A stretch of DNA of 64,000 nt from Physella acuta (GCF_028476545.1 NW_026732320.1:186001-250000), one strand, 5' to 3'. Positions 1-10,319 are shown, numbered from the stretch's first letter. A program made the numbers and translations. The notes: generated by a model from the letters alone, not told the origin.

Positions 1-320
1 GTCCTGTGTCTGCTGTTGATGTAGCTGTTTATTATATGTAATAAAATATGGAAACATCGTGGCGTCGTTCAGTGTTCTCTTTTTGGATCGTCGTCGTCTA
101 TTGTTCGTCACGTTCAGCATCGACCCTGTACCGAAACTCACTTCGCAACAATAAGGTTGGCGTTAACAGAAACTCAACCGCGAATGTTGAGGCTAGTTAA
201 TAGCATGCAATTTCACTCATCGTATTAAAACAGTTATCAAGAATAATTTATATTGAAAGTCTACTGGAAAATTTTATTTAAGAGCTTATAAATTTCCTTA
301 CTAATTTTTTAATTCTATGA
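1..320. other. No gene seen
   Basis: AT-rich sequence with an AATAAA-like motif near 40-46. I see no open frame, repeat or RNA here that can be supported. Confidence 0.3.
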
Positions 321-324
321 AGGT

Positions 325-383
325 AGGGGGTCACTTACTTTTTATAAAAGGGGTCAAAACTTAAAAATGTTTGGGAACCACTG
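325..383. mobile_element. Partial hAT-type element end
   Basis: The stretch ending at 383 reads GTTTGGGAACCACTG, the mirror of CAGTGGTTCCCAAAC, a typical hAT terminal inverted repeat. The other end was not found, so this is probably a fragment. The flanking open frame of 119 codons (335-694, minus) runs through this end and a SINE and is not a gene. Confidence 0.35.
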
Positions 384-660
384 CTGTAGAGAATCGTATT
401 TTTTAGAACGAGGTGCCAGGACGGTATTTCGTTTGTTATATGAAATAGGAGGCCTATAATTGTACATTGAAATATCAGTTTGATAGACGATTCTTTGTTT
501 AGTTGACTCCCGCTGATTGCGTCGACTTCGCAAATAGCGACTAAAAGCAGATTGTTTTTCAGACTAAAGGAATACAGCGAGGTTAATTCTGTGCTTGAGG
601 GAGATACTGAATGCTTAGTGTTCTGCTGACGACCCAAAAGTAAAAATCCATTTTTAAACC

Positions 661-822
661 TGACTGTCTGTGGAGCAAATGAAGTAGAGTTCACCTGTTT
701 CTGTCACCTCGGTTAGGTACTATCAGAGCTGGTTTAACTCAAGGACATACTACTCACTTTAACCTGGACTCCAACTGGAGACTTTCGGTTTAGCAGTCGC
801 GCTCTGATGACCCATTAAATGG
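661..822 (-). mobile_element. tRNA-derived SINE
   Basis: On the minus strand a tRNA-like head carries an A-box-like stretch (TGGGTCATCAGAGC, 801-814) and a B-box (CAGTTGGAGTCC, 766-777), joined by the anticodon-arm-like AGAGCGCGACTGCTAAACCG. The body holds CCAGCTCTGATAGTACCT, matching the central domain of the SINE at 17,625-17,845. Both share the 3' part AACTCTACTTCA. Pol III would have transcribed the source copy. This copy is old. Confidence 0.62.
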
Positions 823-899
823 AATGCAATGATATGTTGATTAGTTTGAGTCATCAAATGAGTGGTGAGAACGTGGATCTTGATAGATGATCGAAATGT

Positions 900-1040
900 T
901 CAAACGCCTAATTAAGAGACGTACAAGTTTGCAAAACTATGTTTTTCCGACTCAGGGAGCTGTAAAACATCAAGATTTGCATCTCAATTTTTTTTCACGA
1001 TTACAAGTCTTTTTCTATACTTCATATATACGAGAAAGTA
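900..1040 (-). repeat. Family A repeat, 5' fragment
   Basis: Reverse complement begins with ACTTTCTC, a TATATACGAAGTATA-like core and GAGAAAGT (an imperfect hairpin), then the AATCGTG and GACTCAGGGAGC-type interior seen at 47,456. It abuts the palindromic element at 1,040, and the same junction recurs at 47,452-47,456. Confidence 0.55.
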
Positions 1041-1211
1041 AAAAGGGGTGTTGGGTTATTAGTAGTATTGTAATCTCAACTAATTTTATAGTTAGAAATT
1101 AGGGTTAGGCGTATGGTAGGACCAGGGTTGGGGTTAGGGACAGGGTGAGCATTGACATTAGCCAGCCAGGTGTGAATTTAGTTAACTACCAGTAACCTAA
1201 CACCCCTTTTT
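1040..1211. repeat. Short inverted-repeat element with GGGGTGTTGGGTT ends
   Basis: It starts AAAAAGGGGTGTTGGGTTA and ends TAACCTAACACCCCTTTTT, giving roughly 20-bp imperfect terminal inverted repeats. A near copy on the other strand lies at 47,285-47,456. A deleted form is in each tandem unit near 30,880-30,930. It also forms the inner part of longer terminal repeats at 15,507 and 18,558. Confidence 0.5.
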
Positions 1212-1240
1212 GAAAATGATACCATTATCGGACTTCCATT

Positions 1241-1370
1241 TGTCGGAGATTTCAGTGTCGGTTTGGTCAGGGAGTTCATTGTCAGTTTTGTCAGGGATTT
1301 CAATGTCGGTTTTGTCAGGGATTTCAATGTCGGTTTTATCGAGGATTTCAATGTCGGGAGTTTTGTCCTA
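1241..1370. repeat. 24-bp minisatellite
   Basis: About five tandem 24-mers of the type TTCAATGTCGGTTTTGTCAG plus GGAT, with point differences between copies. The reverse complement is kept in all three tandem units (30,735-30,850 and equivalents), so the array predates the inverted duplication. The 76-codon frame through it is a repeat artefact. Confidence 0.75.
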
Positions 1371-1621
1371 TATGGACAGTAGCATTTTGTGGTCGGATAT
1401 TTTCAAGGGAGCCGTATATCACAAGGTCATTTATTTTTAACGGGATCGATTTGTCAGGACCTTTAATATTGCCATGTCAGGGTACTTTTTGATGTATGAG
1501 GATAACCAATATGCAGCTTCTTGCTACAATTTTAGCAAACATTTTTTATACTTACCTACAGTTTTATTTTGCTATACCTGTTTTTATTTGCTAGTTATAT
1601 TTTATTTATTGTCATGCTAAT

Positions 1622-1970
1622 TGTTGTGAGTTGAGGACAGGGTCGACAAGAATCAAACACGAAGTCCGTTCACAATCCGTTACTTTTATTGCTTGTAAGA
1701 TCACACAACCTAGGATGCCTATAAGAGAATGGACCCCCTAATATTCCTAACCCCACCTTTTATACCCCACCTAACATCTAAGTTTTCTGCGCTCTATGTC
1801 ACTTCCCTCCCAATCGTTCCTATGCTACAAAATGTGTGTGTACTATTTATTTACATTCTTTAATCTGAATATACTAAAATAGACTATAGCTTGAAGGTTA
1901 ATGGAAACATGTAAACAAAAGGAACGCTACTCTAAATCTACGTAAATACTTATATGTAACAATCCTAACA
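1622..1970 (-). repeat. 3' LTR
   Basis: 349 bp, beginning TGTTGTGAG and ending CCTAACA in plus orientation. It matches 9,594-9,951 almost throughout and lies next to a polypurine tract, which makes it the 3' LTR of this minus-strand element. Confidence 0.95.
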
Positions 1971-2371
1971 TACCCCCCTCCCATAAAGGCTAATAATATA
2001 TCCTTAATATGTTATTAGCTAGGACATAATATACACCAACAGACGAGACAAATCTTGTCTTCCTTCTTGAGTCAATATGGTTGCTTGTACAACTTGAGAC
2101 AGCCAGACGCTAATAGGAATAAACAAACATACCAAGCTAACAATATTCAGTCACTAAGTCATAATTCAAATGCATCTTAACTTACAATGTACCTTTTCCT
2201 TAAAAAAAAAAATTTATACTAACATCTACTTATCTCAAATTTAAAACACAATAATTATTGTAATGCAAACATGTTATCAAACAATATCATCATCTTAAAA
2301 CCATCATATATTTACATAATACAGCATTAATTGTAAACCTTTAAATGATCCTCTCCCAGCCCCTAATATCC
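1971..2371 (-). promoter_or_regulatory. Polypurine tract and 3' untranslated part of the LTR element
   Basis: Directly upstream (minus sense) of the 3' LTR the sequence reads TTATGGGAGGGGGGTA, a polypurine tract for plus-strand priming (about 1,971-1,986). The rest up to 2,371 is AT-rich and holds no open frame, consistent with a short 3' untranslated stretch after RNase H. Confidence 0.8.
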
Positions 2372-3292
2372 TCAGTTCCTAGATAAAGTATCTGCAATAA
2401 CATTTTGGGCCCCAGGAATATGTACAATGTCAAACCTGTAATCTTGTAAGATAAGTGCCCACCTAGTCAACCTAGCATTATGAAGTTTTTTATTTTCTAA
2501 TGCTACCAAGGGGGAGTGGTCATTCAGTAAGGTAAAATGTGTGCCCGATAGGTACTTAGACAGCTTTGTGACGGCCCACACGATCGCCAAACATTCCTTC
2601 TCAATCGTAGCGTAATTTTTTTCTGACTCGGATAGCTTCCTGCTAACGTATACAACAGGATGTAGATGGGTATCTACCTCCTGCATTAAGCAGGCACCGA
2701 TACCAAAAGCAGAAGCATCCGTAGCCAAAAGAAAAGGTCTGCCTAGATCAGGTAGCCTTAGAATTGGCTGCTCCGCAAACAACGTTTTAATACTATGTAA
2801 TGTATCATCACATTCCTTAGTCCACTCAATACCCTTGTACCTTCCTTTCTTTATAATTAACACTGTGATTGGGTGTACCAGTGAGGCGAAATTAGGAATA
2901 AATTTCCTATAATAGTTGCACAGTCCTATCAAACTACGTACTTCTTTTAGGGATTTAGGAATTTTTATGTCTAGAATATGCTTTAACGTTTCGCCCACAG
3001 GTTTTACAGTTTGGTACGAAATCATGTGACCTAAGAATTGGATTTCTGTCATGCCAATTTCAACCTTACTGGGTCTTGCTGTTAGACCATTATTTTTTAA
3101 CGCCGTGAAAAGCGCATGTAAACCAGTGATGCGCTCATCCTGGTCCTTAGAGAATAAACAAATATCATCAAGATAAGCCACTGTATCATTATTACTCGCT
3201 AACACCCGTCTCATTAATCTATTAAAGGTGGCCGGTGCATTAATAAGCCCAAAGCTCATAAAATTCCAATGATATAAACCAAAAGGTGTCAC
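2372..3292 (-). pseudogene. pol: Ty3/gypsy reverse transcriptase (C-terminal part) and RNase H
   Basis: This open frame starts inside the RT domain at TPFGLYHWNFMSFGLINAPA, the conserved palm block of gypsy-type RTs, followed by VAYLDDICLFS with the YLDD catalytic box. The thumb and connection follow (PKSLKEVRSLIGLCNYYRKF). RNase H then appears: LATDASAFGIGACLMQ, YATIEKECLAIVWA, and DHSPL, with the expected acidic residues. It ends with VIADTLSRN, a common C-terminus of gypsy RNase H when no integrase follows, and no integrase lies downstream. Treated as a fossil part of the 1,622-9,951 element. Confidence 0.93.
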
Positions 3293-3359
3293 AAAAGCAG
3301 TAAATTTCTTAGATGGTTCTTTAATCGGGATCTGCCAGTAACCTTTAGATAAATCGAAC

Positions 3360-4503
3360 TTAGAATTTTTTTTTTGCCTGTGCTATTTTGATAAACAGTT
3401 CCTCCTGGTTTGGCATAGGCTCTGCGTCCGGTATTGTGACCTTATTCAACTGTCTATAGTCAACACACAACCTGATCTCGTCATTTTTCTTTTTCACCAA
3501 AACGATAGGTGCAGCATATGAGGAGTCAGACGGTTCAATTATACCGGATTTCAATAAATCTTGGATTTCGGCTTGTATCCGTTCTCTATAGTGTAATGGT
3601 ATATTGTAGGGTTGTAGCTTTATTGGTCGCCCAGATGTTAAATTGATTTCATGTTCTATAGCAGTCGTTTTACCAGCAATGGCAGACAATACGTCGCAGA
3701 AGTCGAGCAGAAGTTGTGAAATTCTGGTTTTAATGTCATCAGGCATATGTCCTAATTTTACATCCCTATAACTCTCTTGTCCAGATGACACTGTGTGAAT
3801 CTCGTTGTCATCACGATCTTCAGTGTTGTTAATCATAACGCAATTTACTGTAGGCGTCACGGTAGACAATTCCAGCTCATCTGGCCGGACCTCGAATAAA
3901 CTGAAAATATTCACATGAAAAATACGGTGCTTATTATTTATATCGACTTCGTAGTCTACATCTGTCACTTTTCTAGTAATCTTAAAAGGCCCCCGCCAAG
4001 CCAGCTGCATCTTATTGTCTTTTGAGGGTAATAAAACCCTCACTAAATCCCCCACATTGAATTTCCTCGATCTCCGGCTATTATTGATTCTGGCTCTGTA
4101 TATTTCTTGATTAATATCTAATGACATTTTAGCTGTTTCACAAGTCCTAATTATTTGCTCACGTAGATCAATAACTCTCTCATAAGACATTTTTGTGTCA
4201 CTATCTAATTGTTCATTCAATAGCAGGGACTTCATTAGCTGCATGGGTCCTCTAGGATTCGCGCCATATACTAATTCAAATGGGGAAAACCCGGTGGCTG
4301 TATGCGGTAATTCCCTATATGCAAATAACAAACATGGTAAAATTAAATCCCAATTAAAGCTATCAGTTATGGGTAGTTTACTTAATATGGCCTTTATAGT
4401 GCCATTGAGACGTTCGCAAATGCCATTGCTTTGAGGATGGTAAGGGGTTGCAAAAACCGGTTTGATACCCAACAAACCGGAGATTTTATTAGTTAGTTCT
4501 GAG
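3360..4503 (-). pseudogene. pol: Integrase C-terminal part followed by linker and RT N-terminal part
   Basis: In minus sense the frame enters from the inserted hAT element and continues with integrase: VFATPYHPQSNGICERLNGT holds the catalytic-core glutamate block, followed by LLFAYRELPHTATGFSPFEL. Next is FNVGDLVRVLLPS, a chromo-like or GPY/F-type C-terminal region ending in AWRGPFKI and HIFHVN-type sequence. After a linker of about 100 residues comes the start of RT: HEINLTSGRPIKLQPYNIPL, LLKSGIIEPSDSSYAAPIVL and VDYRQLNKVTIPDAEPMP. This is the direct evidence that integrase lies upstream of RT. Residues before ELTNKISG belong to the hAT insert, not to the retroelement. Confidence 0.92.
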
Positions 4504-5252
4504 CAGTAGCGTATGCAGGGGGGGGGAGCAGGGGGAGCGGCCGCTCCCCCTATGGCCATTTTCAGCAAAGTGGCGCCTTTTTGGAAACTTTTTAAACTCG
4601 AAGTTTTAAACAATGATATTTGTTAAAAAAATAGTTTTGGTCGGCACATCTATGTAAATCACAAGATTTTTTTCATACAGCAATTTAGCATTATTGTACT
4701 AGTCTAGTAGTGTCTACGTTTACAACACGTATTAACAGCTGCATCAGTTTGCCATTCTAAAAATAACCATTACGATGCATTGCAATGTTTAAAAAACTTC
4801 TACGGGTAGTACCACTTGGCAAGAGAGGTGTTAAGTTTAAGGCAACTGTATAATGTATTTGCTTACGAATAATTGAATTAGAAAATGTTATACATAAAAC
4901 TTCACACATAAGTACTTTATATATATACAGTTTGAATCGTGTGATTAATTTTAAAAAAAATTACAATACAGAAACAAATTAAATGCAACTGATGTGGCAC
5001 CTCTATTTCAATTTATTATAAGCAAACTGCGTAGTGGTGGGGAAATTTTGACAAGGTCAACAACGTCATCGTGATGAAGTAGTAGTATTTTTACATTTTG
5101 GGCGATAGTGATTACGATTTCAAATTATATGAAACAACCCCCCTCCCCCATGGACCCCTCGGTAAAAAAAAAATTGTCATAATACCACTGCTACTTATTT
5201 AAATCTATTTCTGTAATATATATTTGTGTAATATATTTTGTGTAATATATAT

Positions 5253-5480
5253 CAGAGGCGTAGCGACCCTTCCCGCGCCCAATGACAAACTTTCAATTTT
5301 CACCCCCCTCCCTCGAACTTTTGATTTGCACCCCCTCACTCAAACTTTCGATTTGCACCCCTTCCCTCGAACTTTTCATTTTCACCCCCCCCTCTCAAAC
5401 TTTCAATTTGGCGCCCCCCCTAAGGTTGGCGCCCGGGGACATATGTCCCCCCCCGCACCCCCCCCCTCGCTACGCCTCTG
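5253..5480. mobile_element. hAT MITE nested in another hAT element
   Basis: 228 bp from CAGAGGCGTAGCGA to TCGCTACGCCTCTG, perfect 14-bp terminal inverted repeats, flanked by an 8-bp ATATATAT duplication (5,245-5,252 and 5,481-5,488). The interior is a degenerate repeat of AACTTTCRATTTGCACCCC-like units. Open frames through it (85 and 78 codons) are repeat artefacts. Related copies are at 24,546-24,802 and 28,599-28,754. Confidence 0.9.
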
Positions 5481-5997
5481 ATATATATGTATATTTAGAA
5501 CAGTCATCTAAAAACTGACGCTATCCCCCCACACCTCACCACTACAATTGTGTAGAGCGACATTAATGTCCCACCTAGGTATACACTGGGTTGGATAATT
5601 GACCTAAAGTGACCGGACAGTGGTGAATGAAGTACCATGCCGCCAGAAAATTAGCTTTTTAGACGTAAAACTCTGTGAATATTGTTTTTGCAATTACCAG
5701 TAATTAAATGTGTAGATATATACATATTTATATTAAGAGAGTGATTATTTCCCCTATTTCACTTGTCTTAAATAATTTCCCAGGAATTATTATGTAAGAC
5801 ATTTTTTTACAAGAATTACACAACAGATTGTGTTACGTTCATTGTTTTTGGTTGTAGTGTGTCTATATTTTGTTTTTGTTTAGATTGATACAATTTTTGT
5901 TTTGTCGGCCTACATTGTGTTTTTTCTTATTTCTTCAGAGTGCTACTTTCAATTTATTTTACATCATAGCGAAGTAATGACATACATCTAGTAATAA

Positions 5998-6001
<4 letters not shown>

Positions 6002-6062
<61 letters not shown>
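6002..6062. repeat. (TA)n microsatellite
   Basis: About 30 uninterrupted TA repeats inside the hAT insertion. Confidence 0.97.
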
Positions 6063-6066
<4 letters not shown>

Positions 6067-6149
6067 CACGTATATAGAACGTGTTAAAATTTCGGCGCCT
6101 TTTTTGCTCTTTTCGCTCCCCCTACAACGAAAACCTGGATACGCCTCTG

Positions 6150-7191
6150 GTTCTGAGGCAAACTGGGGCCCGTTATCGGACAATATCACTTCGGGAAAAC
6201 CCGTTCTAGAGAAGAACTGTATTAAACAGTTAATTATATCGTTCGCAGTTGTGGATTTAAGAGGGTAGGCCTCGGGCCATCTAGTCGCTAGATCAACTAT
6301 GGTCAGCACGAACCTGTGGCCTCTTGCAGACGTAGGACTCAGAGGACCAATAACATCTATCGCAATTTTCTGAAATGGGCGACACGCTAGATCCGTTTTT
6401 TGTAACGGTGCTGGTTGTGGCGTTTTCCCCTTTTCCCCGCAAACTTTGCACGACTGTACATATTTAGCTATATCCCTGTCCATACCTGGCCAATAAAACG
6501 CTGTCTGAATACGTAGCTTTGTCTTTCTTCGCCCCATGTGACGTGCAAGTGAAAGATCGTGTGCCTGTTTTAGCACGATAGATCTATATTTGCTGGGTGT
6601 GACCAACTGTGTATACTCCCTGTCCTTGTCTCTGTACACGCGGACCAACGAATTATTCTTTATTGTAATAGCATGTGACGTAGACTTTGATAACGTGACT
6701 GAATTTTTTTGCGCTAATCTAAATATTTTCGCGAGGCTGGGGTCATCTTTCTGTTCCTTCTGGAACACCGCCGGATTCCATATCGATGTGACCTGTTCGT
6801 TTGATGCTTGTCTCGTCAACATGTTATTTACATTATCTGATTCTTCTACCCGTAGGGTTTCTAGCTTTGTATGAGACCTAGTTTGTGCCAGCGTAATTCG
6901 CTGCGTCTTTAACCACTCATAGATATAATTTTCTGAAGGATTACCTATACCTGGACCGTTAGCGAGGATTAGGTCATACGGGCCCTTTTTAAACACCACC
7001 GCTTTCACCTTACCTGTATAGCTAGGGGTATCGATATGTATTATCGCCACAGGCCAGGTGTTCGCTACACCACCAAAACCTTCAACCTCCAATAATTGTC
7101 CTGTGTATTCATGTGGTTCAACGAAGTTACATCGAACCCCACAAATATTTGCACCCGTATCTCTCAATGTATCAACTATTCTATCCCCCAC
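6150..7191 (-). pseudogene. pol: Aspartic protease and integrase N-terminal part of the LTR element
   Basis: In minus sense the frame opens with a retropepsin-like domain: VDTLRDTGANICGV carries the catalytic DTG(A) motif and YDLILANGPG is the later strand. A spacer leads to integrase: HMGRRKTKLRIQTAFYWPGM and YVQSCKVCGEKG form the HHCC zinc-binding region. Then FQKIAIDVIGPL (first catalytic aspartate), FVLTIVDLATRWPEAYPL, and VILSDNGPQFAS (second aspartate). The frame meets the hAT insertion at 6,149. Protease directly followed by integrase, with no RT between them, defines the unusual order. Confidence 0.92.
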
Positions 7192-7248
7192 TCTACATTT
7201 GATAGTACATATTTTAGTGGGAGGTTCACTATCAAATACAAGACCTAG

Positions 7249-7566
7249 TCATCTTCTGTCCCTCGGCGTATCAACACCATACCGTCGGTCGCCATTTGAG
7301 CTATGATTCCCACCACCACCGTTCCTACATTGTCTACTTACGTGTCCCGTTCGGCCACACTTGAAACATCTTATCGGTCTCTGGTTAAAAGGCGTGCTAC
7401 TACAAGGGCAATCCTTATGAGAGTACTGATTACAGTGATAGCAGTAATTTCCCCTGGGTAACGAGGAGGATCTATTATCTGATCTATTATATAGGCCCTC
7501 ATCCCTGTATGAGCTTCTACCTCTCCCGGATTGTGAAGGTTGGGCGGTAAAAATAGTGTGCGTCAT
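7249..7566 (-). pseudogene. gag: Gag nucleocapsid region with zinc knuckles
   Basis: 105 codons rich in Arg, Ser and Gly. CFKCGRTGHVSRQC is a canonical CCHC knuckle (C-x2-C-x4-H-x4-C), preceded by a second knuckle-like CYHCNQYSHKDCPC. These bind the element's RNA during packaging. It lies just downstream (minus sense) of the capsid-like frame. Confidence 0.9.
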
Positions 7567-8096
7567 TTGTGTTGAGTCATTTGCGACTGGTCTATCAGGG
7601 TGAGCAGCCTGATATTTTTATCTGTTATCGTTGGCAGGTCACGAGGTTTACGTTCCTGTAGATAACTAAACAAGTCCCTATCAACCGAACAAAGAACCTT
7701 GTCCACCAGGAAAAATTCCTGTAGGTTATCGGCAGTTCGTTCTAAACCAGAGGCCTCAAACCACTTGTTGAATGTGACACTAATCTCGTTGATGAATATT
7801 TTAAAATCATCCGAGTTACTAGGTTTTAAATTACGGAACTTTTGGCGGTACGCATCTTCCGTGAGGTGATAATATTCTAGCAGAGTTTGTTTTAATATTT
7901 TAAACTCCTTCATCTGATGTTCAGTCAGACTCTGGCAGGCATCCAGCCCCCTACCTCCAATTAGCACAAGGAGTTGGGTGCCCCATTGGGATTCAGGGAC
8001 ATTTGTTGACCTAGCAACGGTTTCAAACCGACGAATGAACGAATCGAGATTGTCCCTACCTTCCTCAAATTTCGGGATCTTACCCAATATTCCCAT
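7563..8096 (-). pseudogene. gag: Gag capsid-like region
   Basis: 177 codons starting MGILGKIPKFEEGRDNLDSF, with an IRRFETVARSTNVPESQW segment resembling the retrotransposon gag/SCAN-like fold in gypsy elements. TLLEYYHLTEDAYRQKFRNL resembles the helical capsid C-terminal domain. It overlaps the nucleocapsid frame by four bases. Confidence 0.85.
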
Positions 8097-8131
8097 TCCC
8101 GTACTATCACGGTCCCTATTGTCTGTTACTG

Positions 8132-8524
8132 TTACCTGATGCCTGGATTCCTCCAGGCGTAATTGTAATCGGAGCTTTTCAAGTATAACTCAGCCCTACT
8201 CTGTTGATCGGCCAGCCTAAGTTTTTCTAATTCTATTTCCGCTCTAGACTTTTCTGTTAGTCTAAGTCTTTCTAAATCTAGCTCTATCTTCGCCCTTTGT
8301 TCAGCGATCGCAATATCTAATTTGGCCTCACTAGTCTTACGCTCCTTTTCTGCATTAATCTGCGCCCAATCATCCAGAGCTTCGCCTGAATAGCCTAGCC
8401 TTTCCCCCAACTCAAAAAGGAGACCCAGATGTTCGGCCGTTCCCATACCGAACCGTGTACCACAATGATGGGTAATAACAATGGAGGAATAAATTACGAA
8501 AGAGTGGAATGTACACAGGACCAA
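8132..8524 (-). pseudogene. gag: Gag N-terminal coiled-coil region
   Basis: A 130-codon frame whose middle is a charged helical repeat (AKIELDLERLRLTEKSRAEI, EKLRLADQQSRAEL), a predicted coiled coil upstream of the capsid-like region. The 5' part is less convincing and may be leader. Coiled coils at the Gag N-terminus are common in gypsy elements of animals. Confidence 0.6.
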
Positions 8525-8980
8525 GAAAGCCCACAGTCGCAGTGATTATCTGCAGGCGGGGGTCCTAACGTTATCTTCTAACAATAACGCCCTCTCCCAG
8601 GTATGTCCCCCACCTGAAGATAAACAGAACCTACTGGACAATAGAGGAATCGCTTAGAATCCTCCTACCCTAACCGCCCTTATGAAGTAAGCGATGGAGG
8701 ACAACTATAAACTATACAAATATTAAATGCTATCTAAGAATGAAGGAAAAGGTACTTATCTTTAAATAATCCAAAGCTTGTATCCCACGATGGTGTCACA
8801 CGGTGCGCACTCGGTCCACTCTCCACGTCTGTAGTCCTGAACTTGATTGGAGTCAATAGACGATCAGAGACCCGATATGGTCGCTGGATATCGTAACGGT
8901 CGAACAGAAGTCCGTCTCTGCCCAAACGATAACGACTCGAGCAGCTAAATCAAGTGTCGAAAGATCCATTCACGGTCCAA
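8525..8980 (-). other. LTR element leader, no gene
   Basis: Untranslated leader between the minisatellite and gag. A 63-codon frame at 8,734-8,925 has no recognisable domain. Confidence 0.5.
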
Positions 8981-9475
8981 GGTCAGGCGAATCTGGCACG
9001 GCTGTAGATCACGGTGCACTGCAATAGTTGGCAGGCGAATCTGGCACGGCTGTAGATCACGGTGCACTGCAATAGTTGGCAGGCGAATCTGGCACGGCTG
9101 TAGATCACGGTGCACTGCAATAGGTGGCAGGCGAATCTGGCACGGCTGTAGATCACGGTGCACTGCAATAGTTGGCAGGCGAATCTGGCACGGCTGTAGA
9201 TCACGGTGCACTGCAATAGTTGGCAGGCGAATCTGGCACGGCTGTAGATCACGGTGCACTGCAATAGTTGGCAGGCGAATCTGGCACGGCTGTAGATCAC
9301 GGTGCACTGCAATAGGTGGCAGGCGAATCTGGCACGGCTGTAGATCACGGTGCACTGCAATAGTTGGGGGGCGAATCTGGCACGGCTGTAGATCACGGTG
9401 CACTGCAATAGTTGGCAGGCGAATCTGGCACGGCTGTAGATCACGGTGCACTGCAATAGGTGGCAGGCGAATCTA
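8981..9475 (-). repeat. 48-bp minisatellite in the LTR element leader
   Basis: About ten tandem copies with a 48-bp period, each containing GGCACGGCTGTAGATCACGG and CTGCAATAGTTGGCAGG-like sequence. Copies differ mainly at AGTTGG versus AGGTGG. Because 48 is a multiple of three, two minus-strand frames stay open through it (16-residue repeats). It lies between the primer-binding site and gag, so coding is doubtful. The regular repeats are not a CRISPR array, because there are no unique spacers. Confidence 0.9.
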
Positions 9476-9573
9476 AATGCAGGCATGTTGCGGCAAACGA
9501 TAGGCGTAGTGTAGAACACAACGGTCGTTAGGAAGAACCATCGGGTGGGTGTACGTTGTTGTACTGCGTTGAG

Positions 9574-9591
9574 CAACCAGCTGCCCCACCA
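9574..9591 (-). promoter_or_regulatory. Primer-binding site of the LTR element
   Basis: Two bases inside the 5' LTR the minus strand reads TGGTGGGGCAGCTGGTTG, beginning with the TGG that pairs with a tRNA 3'-CCA. The tRNA species cannot be named safely from memory. Confidence 0.65.
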
Positions 9592-9593
9592 TC

Positions 9594-9951
9594 TGTTGTG
9601 AGTTGAGGACAGGTTCGACAAGAAACAAACACGAAGTCCGTTCACAATCCGTTACTTTTATTGCTTGTAAGATCACACAACCTAGGATGCCTATAAGAGA
9701 ATGGACCCCCTAATATTCCTAACCCCACCTTTTATACCCCACCTAACATCTAAGTTTTCTGCGCTCTATGTCACTTCCCTCCCAATCGTTCCTATGCTAC
9801 AAAATGTGTGTGTACTATTTATTTACATTCTTTAATCTGAATATACTAAAAATAGACTATAGCCTATTAGCTTGAAGGTTAATGGAAACATGTAAACAAA
9901 AGGGACGCTACTCTAAATCTACGTAAATACTTATATGTAACAATCCTAACA
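9594..9951 (-). repeat. 5' LTR
   Basis: 358 bp, TG...CA in plus orientation. It matches 1,622-1,970 with about three substitutions, one extra A and an extra 8-bp CCTATTAG, which account for the 9-bp length difference. The 5-bp target duplication CTAAT follows at 9,952-9,956. Confidence 0.95.
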
Positions 9952-10319
9952 CTAATGACGTATGTTTTAATTCCAGACCGAATATGCACTTCTAAAGCAG
10001 AGCATAAACCATTTGGAGAACTATTTAAATTATAATAAAGAATAAAGTTCTTTGATGTACTCCTATATATAAATTGTTCATCATTTTTTTTCTCTAATAA
10101 AACTGCAGTTTTTTTTTACTACAAGCATATTTATTGAGATTAAAATAAAAATAAATGAGGCCCAGCAATGGACAGGGTTCGAGGCAGTAGTGAAGAAAAA
10201 ATATTTCTTTTCAAAATGACAAATGTTCTTTAGAAATGCAAAATATTTTGGTATAAATAAGAAACATTATTATAAACAAAATTAAACTAGATCTTCATCT
10301 AAAAGTAGTGTGGTTATGA

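Larger units (their letters stand above)
4504..6149. mobile_element. Non-autonomous hAT element inserted in the integrase
   Basis: The element begins CAGTAGCGTATGCAGG and ends GGATACGCCTCTG, hAT-type termini, and is flanked by the perfect 8-bp duplication GTTCTGAG (4,496-4,503 and 6,150-6,157). The 8-bp length is diagnostic for the hAT superfamily. It carries no transposase frame. The interior is AT-rich, with a (TA)n tract at 6,002-6,062 and a second hAT element at 5,253-5,480. Confidence 0.9.
1622..9951 (-). mobile_element. Ty3/gypsy LTR retrotransposon, integrase before RT (Gmr1-like order)
   Basis: The element is about 8.3 kb with LTRs at both ends (TG...CA), a 5-bp target duplication CTAAT at 1,617-1,621 and 9,952-9,956, a primer-binding site and a polypurine tract. 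Reading the minus strand the parts are: leader with a 48-bp minisatellite, gag with zinc knuckles, aspartic protease, integrase, then reverse transcriptase and RNase H. Ty3/gypsy elements usually place integrase last; integrase before RT with gypsy-type RT sequence is the arrangement known for Gmr1-type elements. A hAT element (4,504-6,149) sits in the integrase. The coding region is broken, with a few interruptions besides that insertion. LTRs differ by about three substitutions and two small indels, so the insertion is fairly young. Confidence 0.93.

Noticed and set aside
1-260. Possible tail of an LTR or of a gene (AATAAA near 40, GTTAACA near 160)
   Set aside because: No second copy in the window, no target duplication and no adjoining coding sequence to support it.
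335-694. 119-codon minus frame near the window start
   Set aside because: It crosses a hAT end and the 3' part of a SINE and has no recognisable domain.
1100-1150. Telomere-like GGGTTAGGG-type text (also near 47,350)
   Set aside because: Only a few degenerate units inside a dispersed element; not an array.
8981-9475. CRISPR-like regular repeat
   Set aside because: Units are directly adjacent with no unique spacers, and the context is a eukaryotic retrotransposon.
8945-9645. Two long frames (168 and 220 codons) made of 16-residue repeats
   Set aside because: They follow from a 48-bp minisatellite whose period is divisible by three; both frames are open for the same trivial reason and lie in the leader of the LTR element.
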